Positions 34,639 through 45,219 of a DNA stretch of 64,000 bases are shown piece after piece. Made by a program: the position numbers and the translations under genes. Every line of letters starts with the position of its first letter. The stretch's first letter is position 1. The notes below the pieces were generated by a model. That model had not been told where the DNA came from and did no database searches. It saw only the letters and a program-made list of their open reading frames with translations. The stretch comes from Dichotomocladium elegans. Lineage: Eukaryota > Mucoromycota > Mucoromycetes > Mucorales > Lichtheimiaceae. Location of the stretch: assembly GCA_025716815.1 (NCBI GenBank), contig JAIXMN010000001.1, forward strand, positions 1,612,001-1,676,000, in the 5' to 3' direction.

Positions 34639-35258
34639 TTACTGGGCTGCGAGGGTGGAAAGCGGGATTTGCATCTCGGAAAGTTGGAGCGAGTAGACGA
34701 GTGGACTCGGTGCGAGTTTCTTTTTATCTTCTTGTTGTCGCTCGTGATGGGCGCGAATGAGGACGCCGTGAACGCTGCAAGGACCTGAGCAACAGGAGCT
34801 CTTGCTCTTCGCAGTGATAGGAACAGGAAGACCTTGTTGCATCCCTTTTTCAACAGTGACGACGAAGCCCTCGCGGTATTGGTTATGCTGAAGCAGGCAG
34901 CATTGGATCTGTCGACGGTGATCGAACATGGTTTTGATGTGGATAGGTTGAGGCATGTCAACTTGATAGGTCACCTGACGCGTTTGGCGATCGAAATAGA
35001 CGGCTGTGGCCGAGATCTCTTCGAGATGGACCTAATGAACCGTACATTAGCATCAAGATCTCTCCTTCGGCGGCGGCGGCTGTGAATGCTTACCAATACA
35101 CTCCATTCTTTCCTGCGCGGATCGGAGAGAATACGATGCTCGATTTCACAGAGGCAAAGCTGCTGAATTAATTTGCAGGTGCGTTCGGTGCGAACAAGAT
35201 CGGCCAGCGACATGTGTTTGAGAATGTGCATAAGAATTTCGGCGGGAAGCATATCCAT
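34639..35258 (-). CDS. F-box protein, about 190 residues
   Basis: The N-terminus is an F-box: MDMLPAEILMHILKHMSLAD, LVRTERTCKLIQQLC, matching L-P-x-E-(I/L)-L-x-x-I-(L/F)-x-x-L/M. It would bind Skp1 in an SCF ubiquitin ligase. An intron (GTAAGC ... CATTAG, near 35010-35075) joins REWSVL to VHLEEISATAVYFDRQTRQV, followed by TYQVDMPQPIHIKTMFDHRR and YREGFVVTVEKG. The C-terminal part, LAPSPLVYSLQLSEMQIPLS, ends in LAAQ. No WD40 or leucine-rich repeats follow, so the substrate-binding part is short and unclassified. The protein is intact. Confidence 0.82.
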
Positions 35259-35529
35259 GGTAATACGGTAATGGGGGGGGTGGGGGAATTGACAGAGGGC
35301 GGGAATAATAAGGTAGTGGCTCTTTTTCTTTTTTTCTGCAACGCGGAGCCTTGAGTATTTATATGCTTTTTTTTTTCCTTTCGGAGGTTGGGGGGTGGGG
35401 TGGGTTTATCAATGCTTCATCAGGGCCTGTCATTAGTATGACCAATGGATAAAGCTCTCTTCTTCCCCCCCCCGATCATATCGTTCGTTTTCGGTGCGGC
35501 GGAGTGAACATTAACCATTTACAGAAAAT
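35259..35529. other. Upstream region with G-, C- and T-homopolymer runs
   Basis: The sequence between the F-box start and the next plus-strand ATG contains several short homopolymers (GGGGGGGTGGGGG, T9, C9). It probably carries the F-box promoter. Confidence 0.5.
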
Positions 35530-35878
35530 ATGAACTCTCCTGCTTCCTCCCCCACGAACCGGTCCGTTGCGGCGCTTCAAGATGTTGCGATGGTAATTGA
35601 TAACGCCCGCTATTTTCGAGAGCCGAAAGATGGGTGGGTGGGTGGGGGCGGGTGCGCACCCCTTTCATATAGAAGGGAGGGGGGAGAGGTGGTCACCCGT
35701 GCAAAAACCCATGACGTATTAGCTAACCCTATCAAGTCATGTCCAGGGCGGAGGTTAGTTTTCACGGTAAGGGGTACCGCACGCCAAAAATGCCCCTAAT
35801 CAACTGGGGAACTTGCTTATAAAATTTAGTGCTTCGATTGCAGACGTGCCACAGCAGGATCTTGTTATTATTACCTGA
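35530..35878 (+). CDS. Possible 51-residue protein, two exons (doubtful)
   Basis: An open frame starts MNSPASSPTNRSVAALQDVA and runs to YFREPKDG. A GTGGGT donor at about 35633 and a TTTAG acceptor at 35829 would join it to ASIADVPQQDLVIIT and a stop at 35876-35878. The result is a short, slightly acidic protein without known domain. The assembly has correct phase and pyrimidine-poor but acceptable splice sites. It could equally be a transcribed leader or chance. It precedes the WD40 gene by about 200 bp on the same strand. Confidence 0.3.
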
Positions 35879-36074
35879 TGTGGACAATTTATTGAATAGC
35901 TGTGGTCCATTGCGCCGTATTAAGAGAGAGAAAGAAAAGGTGACAGGCCTCTGTGGATTTTTACTATTTTGTGTTCATATTTGGGGTAATTCAACATCCC
36001 ACAAGAAATAATTCAAGCCTTCTCCCCGCACGTTTCTATATTACTGCACCCCTCGCTCATCTCTCACATACAAC

Positions 36075-37560
36075 ATGGTCAATATTGCGAGTGAAGCAGG
36101 GAACTTCTTCCAGACAACCGCAGAGTTACAAAAACAGAAGGAAAAGGAAGCGAAATACAACTATACCGAGGGTGATGCGATCCAGCTCCCGACAAAGGCA
36201 TTAGATATGATTGTCCTTCGCAATGGGCAATACGCCTACGTAGCCGAATCTGGATTCCACGCCAAGCGCATCAATTTAAAGGTTAGACCATGAGGGCTGA
36301 GGGTCTTGCTACGCGAGCAATGGATTTTGTTTTGATCTTTCAGCACTAGACCAACAAGGCAGTCAAATTGTTCAAGGGACATAATGGACCCGTGACGAGT
36401 CTGGCCCTGTCGGCTGATGGCACGATCTTGTGGACAGGCTCCTGGGACAAGACGATCAAAAAATGGGACACCGTGGTATGAATGCTGAGTTGATATGTGT
36501 GTGTGTGGTGTTGGGGGGAAAGAGTAGTTTTTTCTCGTATCTGTTTTTCTTTCCCACTCATCATCTCCTTCCTTTTTTTTTTTAACAGACGGGTGAATGC
36601 TTAGCAACGCTCGTCGGTCACACCGATTTTGTAAAGTCGCTCGTGTTGGTGGGGAAATGGCTCTACTCGGGCTCGTCGGACATGCAGATTCGCCAGTGGG
36701 ACACAGAGACTTTGGCCTGCACAGCGGTCCTCAAGAATCATTCACGTGGCATTGAGAGCCTTGCGGTGGATCAGAGTGGCAAGTATCTCTACGCCGCCTC
36801 GTCCGACAGATGCGTCACACGATGGGATATCAGCACAGGCAAGTGCATCGCCAAATACGAAGACCATGACACCAGCGTCTACTGTGTTCGTGTGTATGAC
36901 GATGAGATGTGGACTGCATCGGCAGACAAGACCGTGCGGCGGTGGAATGTAGAGGTTAGCTGTTTTTTTCCCCCCCCCCTTAGGTTGGAGTGTGGGTTTA
37001 CTTTACCTTCACCCGATCAAGTCATTTCTCGCTCTGACATAACACTCCCCCGCGCCATAGACAGGCACAGTTGACACGGTGCTAACCCACCCAGACCGGG
37101 TCAAGTCCGTTTTGGTGGTTGGGCCTTATGTGGTGACGGGCGCCAGCGATGACAACATCCGAGTGTGGGACGTTGCGGTACGGTGGGACGGCGCTATAGC
37201 GAGCGCGGCGTTTTGTTTTTTAATATGTTATTTTTTTTTTTTCGCTCTGTAGTCTGGAAAGCTTATTTCAACTATCCGCGGTCACTTTGATGAAATCGGG
37301 TGCTTGGATGCCGTTGGCACCACCCTATTCAGCGCATCTCTTGACTGTTCACTCCGACGCTGGTCTCTCACGCGTAAGAAGCACAACTGATTGTTTGGCA
37401 AATCGATCTAAACCTTAGTATGGATATAGCATCGGCACTTGAAGAATATAACAAAAAACCCCTCAAGGTCGCGGTCCCTGAGGAGTCGGAGAAGACTGGC
37501 CTGACAGAGGAAGAAGAACGCGAATTGGCAGAGCTGATGGCGAGCGACGACGATGAATGA
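36075..37560 (+). CDS. WD40-repeat protein
   Basis: The product starts MVNIASEAGNFFQTTAELQK, a helical lead. Six clear WD repeats follow, with a weaker one before them: GHNGPVTSLALSADG to KWD, GHTDFVKSLVLVG to QWD, NHSRGIESLAVDQSG to RWD, DHDTSVYCVRVYDDE to RWN, HPDRVKSVLVVGPY to VWD and GHFDEIGCLDAVG to RWS. They should make a seven-bladed propeller. Introns interrupt several repeats. After the last repeat, a donor at CACGC|GTAAGA and an acceptor at GATATAG lead to SALEEYNKKPLKVAVPEESE and an acidic end (EEEERELAELMASDDDE). The acidic tail is typical of ribosome-biogenesis or chromatin WD proteins, but the exact family is not clear to me. Confidence 0.85.
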
Positions 37561-37757
37561 TAAAAGGTGATCTGTATACAATCCACACGATGCAGTATCT
37601 TTGTATGTATATGAATATATTTTCAAGGGAGGATAAAAATTTTTTTGAGCACAACGGAGAAGGAAGATGTACATAGAACAAAAAGCGGGTAATGAGAGTG
37701 AGGCACGTATTTGTGTGTGTGAAGGGGGAATAGCTAGGTAAATTTACACATGATAGT

Positions 37758-38886
37758 TTACTTTCCAAATTTGAAGTTCTTGAAACCCTTTGTGAACTTG
37801 TTACCGCCAGAGGTATTCTTCTTGGTCTGGTTCATACGGGCTTCCTTTGCAATCCGTGCGTCTTCGCGATACGCCGCACCAAGATCGGCCAGATTATCAT
37901 TCCAGTCCTCGTCGCGGATACGATGTCCATAGCTACGCTCACGAAGCTTCCTGGTATAAGCATTGACGACGGTGGCAAAGTAAAACTAAACGTTGCAGCA
38001 CGTGCTTAGTAAATGTCCTGCACAGTTTGTTCATCTATTTACCATGGAGATTTGCCCAACAAACAGCAAGATGGCGAGGCCGATCACACCCGCCTGCACT
38101 GCCTGTGCACAGTTTGCTAAACCATATGTGCTACCCAACTGCATCCCCAAAAAGGTAGTTGTGTAGCCGCCCACACTGATGGATTGGTCACCTGAATTCT
38201 TCGCCTGGTCGGGATTGATGGCATCGCAGGCTGCTTGGCTCTTGGACCGATTGACGAGCGCAAGAATGAAGCTCACTGCCTCCCAGATGGAAAGCAAAAA
38301 TACCAAGATTCCCCAGAATAATACCTTGTACAGGCGCATAAGGGACGTGTTGCCCTGAAAAATGTTTGACATCACACAGAAAAAAGGGAGCATCGTCAGT
38401 CCTTTTTTTTTTTCTTTACATTTCTTTGCAAGTAAAACAACTACTCACCACAGCAGACGCAAGAAGTCCGTAAAGACCAACAACACCCGTAACAACTAAA
38501 GAAGAAATCGTAGTTTTTAGTTGCTGCAGAACACCGAAAGCAAGAAATAAAAAAAAAAAATTGGCGGGTAAAACTTACTGTAGAAGATAACAGCGACCCA
38601 CGGCAAAACGACATGGATAGCACCCAAATGCATGACCATGGCTAGTTGGAATCAACAGCAGTCAGCTGCCTTTGGTTTATTGTTGTGTTTTTTTTCTGGT
38701 GATTAAACACTTACGATTGAGATGCGCAAATGTTAATCCCACCAACAGCCCTGAAATAGCCTAATTATGCAGAAGGGGTTGGTTTCAGAGGTGTTGCGGA
38801 GAATGCAATGCACTTACGGTGATAAGAATACTGAGCAGTGCGATGCCACCTCGCAATGGAATAATACAACAGCAGCGTTTTGGCAT
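37758..38886 (-). CDS. Four-span membrane protein of unknown function
   Basis: The ATG at 38886 opens MPKRCCCIIPLRGGIALLSI, already the first hydrophobic span, and an intron with donor GTAAGT follows ILIT. Short exons give AISGLLVGLTFAHLN, HLGAIHVVLPWVAVIFY and VVTGVVGLYGLLASAV. The longest exon gives SLMRLYKVLFWGILVFLLSI and then an outer loop with two cysteines (AACDAINPDQAK and YGLANCAQAV) before AGVIGLAILLFVGQISM. The C-terminal tail, YTRKLRERSYGHRIRDEDWN, is cytosolic and ends KGFKNFKFGK. The topology of four spans with a cysteine-containing second loop resembles tetraspan/MARVEL-like proteins, though I could not place it. Six or so exons. Confidence 0.75.
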
Positions 38887-39560
38887 GGTGAAAATATGCA
38901 GAGTGTGCTAAAGGAGAAGAAAAAGAGAGACGGGCGTAAAAAAAAGTTGGTGCTTGGAGATAAAAATATAAAAACTGGGGGATGCGGGAGTGTGCACGGG
39001 GGGAGTGGGGCCTGTTTTTGGGTCCGCCGTTGCAAAAAAAAAAATCTCCCAGGAACAACCGACCCAAGGAAACGAACTCAAGTAAGAAGATTCTAGTAGA
39101 AGCGATGGCCTGTGAGATGAATACTTACCCACAAAAAAATGAGCAAGGAAGGGTTGTGCTGCTGACTATGTGATTTCAGCCATGATTCCACCAGACAAAG
39201 GAGGCGAATGAAAATTTCTGGTGAGGCATTAGCCTAAAAATAAAGCGCACGAAACCTCGTTTGGGAAAACCATTGTGCGTGCTAGCACTGTGGGAGAAAT
39301 GACATCGCTCGGAACTACCGCCGTTTATGGGAGTACCAAATATGGCACAGGTCATTCTTTCACTTTGAGTGCACCAGCCACAATTTCCGATCGATAACAA
39401 ACATCGAGAGAGAAAGAGAATGAGCATGTGTATATGATATGCTCATCTATGCATGATGTATTCTATTGGGTGAAATACCCGGATAATGGATAGGAGGCCA
39501 TGCCACCTCGTAGTCAAGTGATGAGGGTCTAATAAAAACAATGCTATGTACATTAACAGG
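38887..39560. other. Intergenic, no gene supported
   Basis: Upstream sequence of the tetraspan gene and the 3' side of spb4. A minus-strand frame at 39176-39427 (83 codons) and plus-strand frames around 38770-39170 have no recognisable content. Confidence 0.5.
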
Positions 39561-41840
39561 TTATGCTTCCCCATCGATGGTGTCAGCCATGAACATGTCA
39601 TCGAAATCTTTCTGATTAACGAGTCCCTTCTTGACCTTTTTGGCCATCCGCTCCTCTGCTGCCAATTCGTTCCAGTCGTCGTCATCTTCCGCATCGTTTT
39701 CATCCGCCTTTCGTTTCTGCTGTTGAACGTATTCCTTCTTACGCTCTTTCTTGAGTTTGCGCTCTTGTTTTCGATTCCGGGCATCCTTTTTGGCAGACCA
39801 TGCCTCGGTTTGCTGTCTGTCGAGTTATAAGCATGTGTGATCCAATCTCGTCTCTGTTTTGAACTCACTTTCTAGGCTTTTTATTCTTTTCTCCGGCTGC
39901 CGCCGCTGCCGCCTCGCGCTGGCGTTTTGCTTCGCGGTTTTTGTCTTGGTATCTGTAATTATCCCACTAGAAGCACGTATAAGCATCAGTAACTGCCCAA
40001 TTTTCTTGGCATTATCCATCGACTCACGTCCATCTCCGCCGGAGTAAATGTGATTTGCTTAGAATCCCTCAGTTCTGGCATTTTTGGCAGCTACCGAGTG
40101 TAACAAGTGAGCTTTCTGATCTTCACTAAACTGTAGAGAACTCACCCTGAGTAGAGCAAACGACGTTGCCACAAGGCCGAGATCAATGTCCTTGATGCGA
40201 AAAATGTAATTGGCCTCATGCTTTGAATAAGCTCGTGCCCAAGACACAAATGCCTTCATACCACGGTCATTCAGATCGCGGTCTGTCTTGACGATAGCCT
40301 GAAGTGACTCTATAAATCCATTCAACTCAGGATCATCGACGGGATCCGAGACCACCTTCTCCTCGCCGTCTTCGTTAACAATCCTAAAATTCTCAATGCC
40401 CTTGCCACCCGGCAGCTTGTACGGTGCTCGGACCATCGGGATCTTGCGCAATTTGAGGAAGTCAACGTACAATTCTTCACGGCCGCGGCACAAGAAGGCA
40501 GTGGCCCATCCCCTTCGGCCAGCACGGCCAGCACGACCAGCACGATGAGCGAACGCCTTCGGATCCTGCGGCGGGTCGACCTGGACGACGTAATCCACAT
40601 CGGGGATGTCGAGACCACGAGAAGCCACATCAGTACAAAAAAGGACGGCAGGAGCGGCAGGAGGGAGCCCTGTGAATGTATTAAATGTCATCGTACGGCG
40701 TTTTGGCTCCATCTGACCGTGAAGTGAATGAACAGAAAACGTCATGCTTTTTAACTTCTTGTGGAGGATTTTGTAGAAATAATCGACGCAGGCACATGTT
40801 GCAAAGTATACAATAAACTTCTTGGCATCGCCTGCCTCGAGTTGGGATTCAAGGAGTCGCACAAGCTGGAGAATCTTTTGCTGTGGATCGCACACGATAT
40901 AGTTGATATGTAGGGTTGAAGGAGTTCGCTGCTGGTTGTTGACAAGATCGTGCACTTTAACGACAATACGGACAGGGTTGCGAAGGCCAGCACGAATGAG
41001 CTCAGAGATGGCGTCCGTCATGGTTGCCGAAAAGAGACCCGTACGACGTTGTTTAGGAAGCTGTGCAATAATCCCACTTAGCTGGAGTTTAAAGCCCATG
41101 TCCAAAAGGCGATCTGCCTCATCCATCACCAGGACTTCGAATTCTTTGGTGTTGATCAGTTGACCGGATTTGAGCAGCTCTTCCAGTCGCCCGGGTGTGC
41201 CAACTAAAATACGCGGCAGCGTCTTCTGAAACATCTCCCGATCCTGCGAGAGTGCTGTTGACCCTCCAATAAAGAGACCTAAAGTGAGCTGGTCCTTGCG
41301 AGGATGATCTCGCACGAAGAGGTCGAATACGGTGTGGATCTGCTGGGCTAGCTCACTGTAGAAGAATTGCCGTCAATACCTCCATATTATCGATATTCTT
41401 TAGAGTTTCTATATGAGCAATTACCGCGTGGGAGTAATAACCATTGCACCAATTTGATTGTTCTTTAAGGGATCCTCGCGGCGCAAGATCTTTTCGATGA
41501 TAGGGATAACAAAAGCCAAGGTTTTGCCGGAACCAGTGACGGCCTGAAAACAAAAAAAGGAAAGACGTTTCCCACTCAATTCACCTATTATCAATTTGAG
41601 TTTCTGCCTAGAAAGTCTACCTCAACAACAACGTCCTTGTTCTTCATAAAAAGCGGAATTGCACCTGCCTGTACAGGTGTCATGTTGTCGAACCCCATGG
41701 TCGCCAAGGTATCCAGACTAAAAAGAAGGTCACTGTCAATTTGTGGCAATAAGAAGAAGGCATCTTGAATCGTACATTTCCGCGCTCAGCGGCGTTTCCA
41801 GCGTGTTCCATGCACCAGCTTTGTTAATTAATTGCGACAT
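39561..41840 (-). CDS. SPB4: ATP-dependent rRNA helicase Spb4 (DEAD box)
   Basis: Spb4 (human DDX55) acts in 60S ribosome assembly in the nucleolus. Exon 1 reads [20 protein letters not shown] and splices (GTACGA ... TTTTAG) into [20 protein letters not shown] with the Q motif. [12 protein letters not shown] follows as motif I. The large exon gives [29 protein letters not shown] (motif Ib), [13 protein letters not shown] (DEAD), [10 protein letters not shown] (SAT) and [14 protein letters not shown] (motif VI). Beyond the core, [20 protein letters not shown] and [20 protein letters not shown] match the Spb4/DDX55 C-terminal region, followed by [10 protein letters not shown]. The end is highly charged ([14 protein letters not shown] and [13 protein letters not shown]), typical of nucleolar helicases. 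All helicase motifs are present, so it should be active. Confidence 0.96.
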
Positions 41841-41955
41841 TGATCGAAATCGACTTCTACAGCTTGAAGGTTCGCAAGAAATTATTTTTTCACCCACTTC
41901 CTCTTTAAGGGAAATTTCCAACTGAGCTCCAATCAAACGGGATAGGTGGGGAAGT

Positions 41956-42771
41956 TCATTTACTATCATTGAAGTGGATTTTTTGCTTGTAGCAGTCGCA
42001 ACATGGGCAGCGAGGAAGAATAAGCCCAGAAGGTTTGAACGACATGAATGTTTGATCTTTGGAGCATACTTTGAGCTCATTCTGGAACGACGCTGCTGCG
42101 TCAACAAAAGCCCTGCAGTGATCGGTGATTCCGCTATACATCTCCCAGAGACATTGGAGCTTTGATGCGAGGAGGTCAATAGCTGGTTTCTCCTCTTCTG
42201 GTCGATCTTTCTTCAGAAGATTGATGTATCCGAAGAGAGAAACGAAATAGTCATTGGCATCCGTGCCGTCGTAGACCTGCCCTTTCCTCCTTTTCCCATG
42301 CTGGTTACTCGAGCTTCTTTGTTCTCCGCCGTTGACATCCTCCGAATCAGTGTCCATTATATCTTCTTCGTAGACCCTCTTTCTGCTGGTGCTGCTTGTA
42401 GCGCCTGGTTCACTCGACAATTCATTTGAATGGCTTAGCTCAAGAGTTGTCACTGTCACCGTGTTCCGCTCATAGGATTTTTCTCTGTACCATCGCAGCG
42501 GAAGGGTCAGTCGACCTTCACAGCGCATAAAAAGGACTTTATTAGAAATGTGTATACGTTTTACAGGCGGCTTGCTGTATATACCGGAAATCCGTACAAT
42601 AGAGCCTTTGCTTATTCTGTTTTGAATGACATATTCTTTGAGCCGCTGGTCCTGGATGACGCAGGTCATTTGGATTTCGGAGAAGAGTATGTCAAACTCG
42701 AGATGCTGCGTGTTAAGTTGCTGCTTGGGAATACTTAGAAGTGATGTCGTCGTCGATATTTCTTCGCCCAT
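41956..42771 (-). CDS. Unknown 271-residue protein
   Basis: A single-exon frame, MGEEISTTTSLLSIPKQQLN to HFNDSK. An N-terminal part of mixed strands (VIQNRISKGSIVRISGIYSK, RIHISNKVLFMRCEG) could be an OB-fold-like barrel; this is a visual guess only. A charged, Ser-rich linker follows (DIMDTDSEDVNGGEQRSSS, then a KRRK basic cluster that could be a nuclear signal). The C-terminal half is helical (YFVSLFGYINLLKKDRPEEE, LLASKLQCLWEMYSGITDH). It ends in a small Cys group, PRCPCCDCYKQK, which might bind metal. It is in tandem with spb4, about 115 bp upstream of its start. I do not know the family. Confidence 0.65.
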   Translation of the reverse strand: MGEEISTTTSLLSIPKQQLNTQHLEFDILFSEIQMTCVIQDQRLKEYVIQNRISKGSIVRISGIYSKPPVKRIHISNKVLFMRCEGRLTLPLRWYREKSYERNTVTVTTLELSHSNELSSEPGATSSTSRKRVYEEDIMDTDSEDVNGGEQRSSSNQHGKRRKGQVYDGTDANDYFVSLFGYINLLKKDRPEEEKPAIDLLASKLQCLWEMYSGITDHCRAFVDAAASFQNELKVCSKDQTFMSFKPSGLILPRCPCCDCYKQKIHFNDSK

Positions 42772-43487
42772 AGTTTCAGGTGTAGGGTTGGGGAAGAGCG
42801 AAGAAAGAGCCGCTGATTACAATTTTTCTCTCCTAGTTAACTGTTGCCAAAAGGAACACCCGTCCATGTCCTGGCAACAATATGTGGGCCCGATATTTGG
42901 CTATAATGGCTACCTTCTGAAATTCCGGAGTCTTTGTCTCTGGAATTTTCCATAATAGAAACGGATATTGGACATTTGATATCAAAGATGGTTCAGGATA
43001 ATGCCGCATGTACCTACTTTTTTTTTTTATTTTAAAATGTTGAATACTTTACTTTATATCAAAAAGGCACTTTTGTCATATCAATGTCGCATAAAAACAT
43101 AAAATGTTACATGGATGAAGGCCAGCGACATACACCGTTAGTCAATAGAAAATATCAGCGCGCTTCTTACTCTTCAACTTACCTCGAAGGTAGCTTGGTG
43201 TGCCCCGTGGTATTTGGCACGGAAGAGAGGAGGGAAGGAAGGATCCGTAGCTGTTGAGCATCGACGGCGGATGCAACAGCGCAAGGGTTGGAGGAAGGAA
43301 CGAGGAAGGAATGATGACGGCCCAACAACAACTCCAGCGGCAGAAGCATCGGGTGGAAAACAACAGAGAGACCTGCGCGGGTGCAGCCAAACCATGGTCC
43401 CACTCAAAGTCCATATCCTCTCCTCTCGAACCACTTGAGTTTGGCTGATATCGTTATATACAGGGGATCCGAAATATTAGAAAATTG
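42772..43487. other. Intergenic, left flank of a decayed transposon
   Basis: Contains the promoter side of the 271-residue gene. Overlapping frames of 60-100 codons at 43142-43448 occur on both strands (Arg/Gly-rich on plus, Pro/Ser-rich on minus); neither looks more real than the other. Confidence 0.5.
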
Positions 43488-44925
43488 CAAAATGGGACAA
43501 CGGTAACGTATTGCACTTTACGTTGCTCTTGACCAATGACCAAAACGGCTCAATCGGATGGAGCTCAGGCGAGTATGCTGGAAGATAAGCATATGAATAT
43601 CCTCAACACTTGATGTACTCAGATATATCTCAGCCTTATGGATAGGTGCATTATCCATTGCCAAATAATGGCCCTTCATATGTTCATACCTATCCATCTC
43701 GTCCATTATAGCCTTAAGGAAGCTGAGATAATATCCAGTTACAATTCCTCTGCTCGCATCTTCAGATTGACCTGCCCTCTTTCTTTTCTTGGTTGGTGGC
43801 TGCAGGAGTCTCACGCTACATTTAATGATGCCTGATGCTGAGATTGTTCCCAAGATGCGGTTGTCTGCTCTTGTCTTTGGTATTGTGACCACTGCAGGAG
43901 TCCCTTTCTTGGACCATGCCATGCTGCGTTTCATATTAATATGGAACCCAGACTCGCCAAGGAAAACGCAGCTTTTCTCAAGTCGATGTCGGTCCTGTCC
44001 CATTTGCGCACCCAGTCAAGGCGCTCTTGGATCTTCGCAGCACTATTCCCGTCTACAGGCTGAAACCGAGCCGTTTTCAATAACAGGTTGCATTCGTTTT
44101 TCATAAATCGACGGAGCGTCACTTTAGATACTTGGAGCCCCTCAAATCTTTGAAGCAGTTGCTCCGTCAGCTGCTTTAGAACAATGGATGGATTCTCGTC
44201 AATGCATTCTAAATAACGCTCGTATGCTCTTCATTGAGAATACCTGAACAACCCCTCACTTTAGGTTTCTTAAATGCTCTCTGGTCCTTTTTGTGCTGTA
44301 ATACCCATCGCTGGGCTGAACGAACATGAATTCCTGGCAGCTGCTGCACTCAAGACCTTCTCAAACAACAATTTGGAAAATCTAACCTTATCTTGGTAAC
44401 GTAAGCTCTGTAACTGCGCTTGATCCCCCCCTTCTTTCGCTTGGGAATGTGTGTGGTAGGAAGATCATAGTTATCTTTGCAAGATATGCTACGCAGATAT
44501 TCAGAGCGAGAACAAACGGATTCCAGAGAGTACGTTTCTTCGTCAACAACGTAGTCCATAGGTTCAGGACAGCCACACTCATCAACGACATGACATTGCC
44601 CATCGTAAAAAAATAGGTTGTATAAAAGAGAAAGAGCCAAAAGGACGAATTTTTATAGAGATGCGACATCTTCCCGTGTATGCATGTGACATTCGATTTG
44701 TAATCACGAGTAAAGACTTCTGGGCGAAACACGATTATATTCTTGCGGTTCTGCGACTCCAGAACTGCAGGGTACGACTTTTGATTTTGGAAAACAGTGT
44801 ACAAAACCGAGCGCACTGTGATAAATCATGGTGTCAGGGTATGGGACTACGGTGGCCGCCCGTTAAAATAATGTATAGTGAACTAAGCGGTAGCAGTGCG
44901 CTATCGTTCTAGATGTCCCAATTCT
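43488..44925 (-). mobile_element. Decayed Tc1/mariner-type DNA transposon
   Basis: An inactive transposase reads on the minus strand, and similar end sequences flank it in inverted orientation: aaaatgggacaacggtaacg near 43489 and, as reverse complement, aattgggacatctagaacg near 44905-44923. The match is imperfect. The length of about 1.4 kb fits Tc1/mariner elements. A TA target-site duplication could not be fixed with confidence. Confidence 0.6.
43520..44640 (-). pseudogene. Tc1/mariner-type DDE transposase, frameshifted
   Basis: Pieces of one transposase lie in order in different minus-strand frames. The N-terminus has IPKRKKGGIKRSYRAYVTK. A helix-turn-helix part follows (LPGIHVRSAQRWVLQHKK), then ERYLECIDENPSIVLKQL and VTLRRFMKNECNLLLKTARF in another frame. 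The catalytic core in 43518-44003 has CVFLGESGFHINMKRSMAWS, YLSFLKAIMDEMDRYEHMKG and MDNAPIHKAE. The final block LPAYSPELHPIEPFWSLVKS lies in yet another frame. At least four frame changes are needed, and the first catalytic Asp of the usual D-E-S-G-F-H block is Gly. It is clearly non-functional. The family normally cuts and pastes at TA sites. Confidence 0.8.
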
Positions 44926-45219
44926 TCAACGATAACAATTGTGCTGCATTACATTTGCCAGTTAGTCATATGCTTTTTGGATGTGTCATGATTATCACGG
45001 ATGACGGAACGTGAAACCCGGTACGTAGGTGATTGCTTCATTTGGGCAACGCCTGCCAGCCATTTAAAAACGGGGGGTTTGGGTTGGGTTGCACGAGCGT
45101 ATCGAGTAAAGAAAGGTTATGCGCCGAAACCCGTCGTTCTTTCCTTTTCTCCTTCTCCTTCCTTACATAACGCAACGCTACTCATCTCGACGAAAAGCTC
45201 CACTATTTTACCTGCGCTG
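44926..45219. other. Upstream region of the Ser-rich protein gene
   Basis: The frame of the next gene is open to 45001, but the first 73 codons look non-conserved; this stretch more likely contains the leader and promoter, including a pyrimidine-rich tract at 45140-45165. Confidence 0.5.

Noticed and set aside
43142..43448. Overlapping 60-100 codon frames on both strands
   Set aside because: Compositionally biased (Arg/Gly or Pro/Ser), mutually overlapping and without similarity or splice structure.
45001..45219. Upstream ATG of the Ser-rich protein
   Set aside because: The 73 extra codons overlap a pyrimidine-rich, promoter-like stretch; the ATG at 45220 gives a more natural N-terminus. 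This is a judgement and could be reversed by transcript data.
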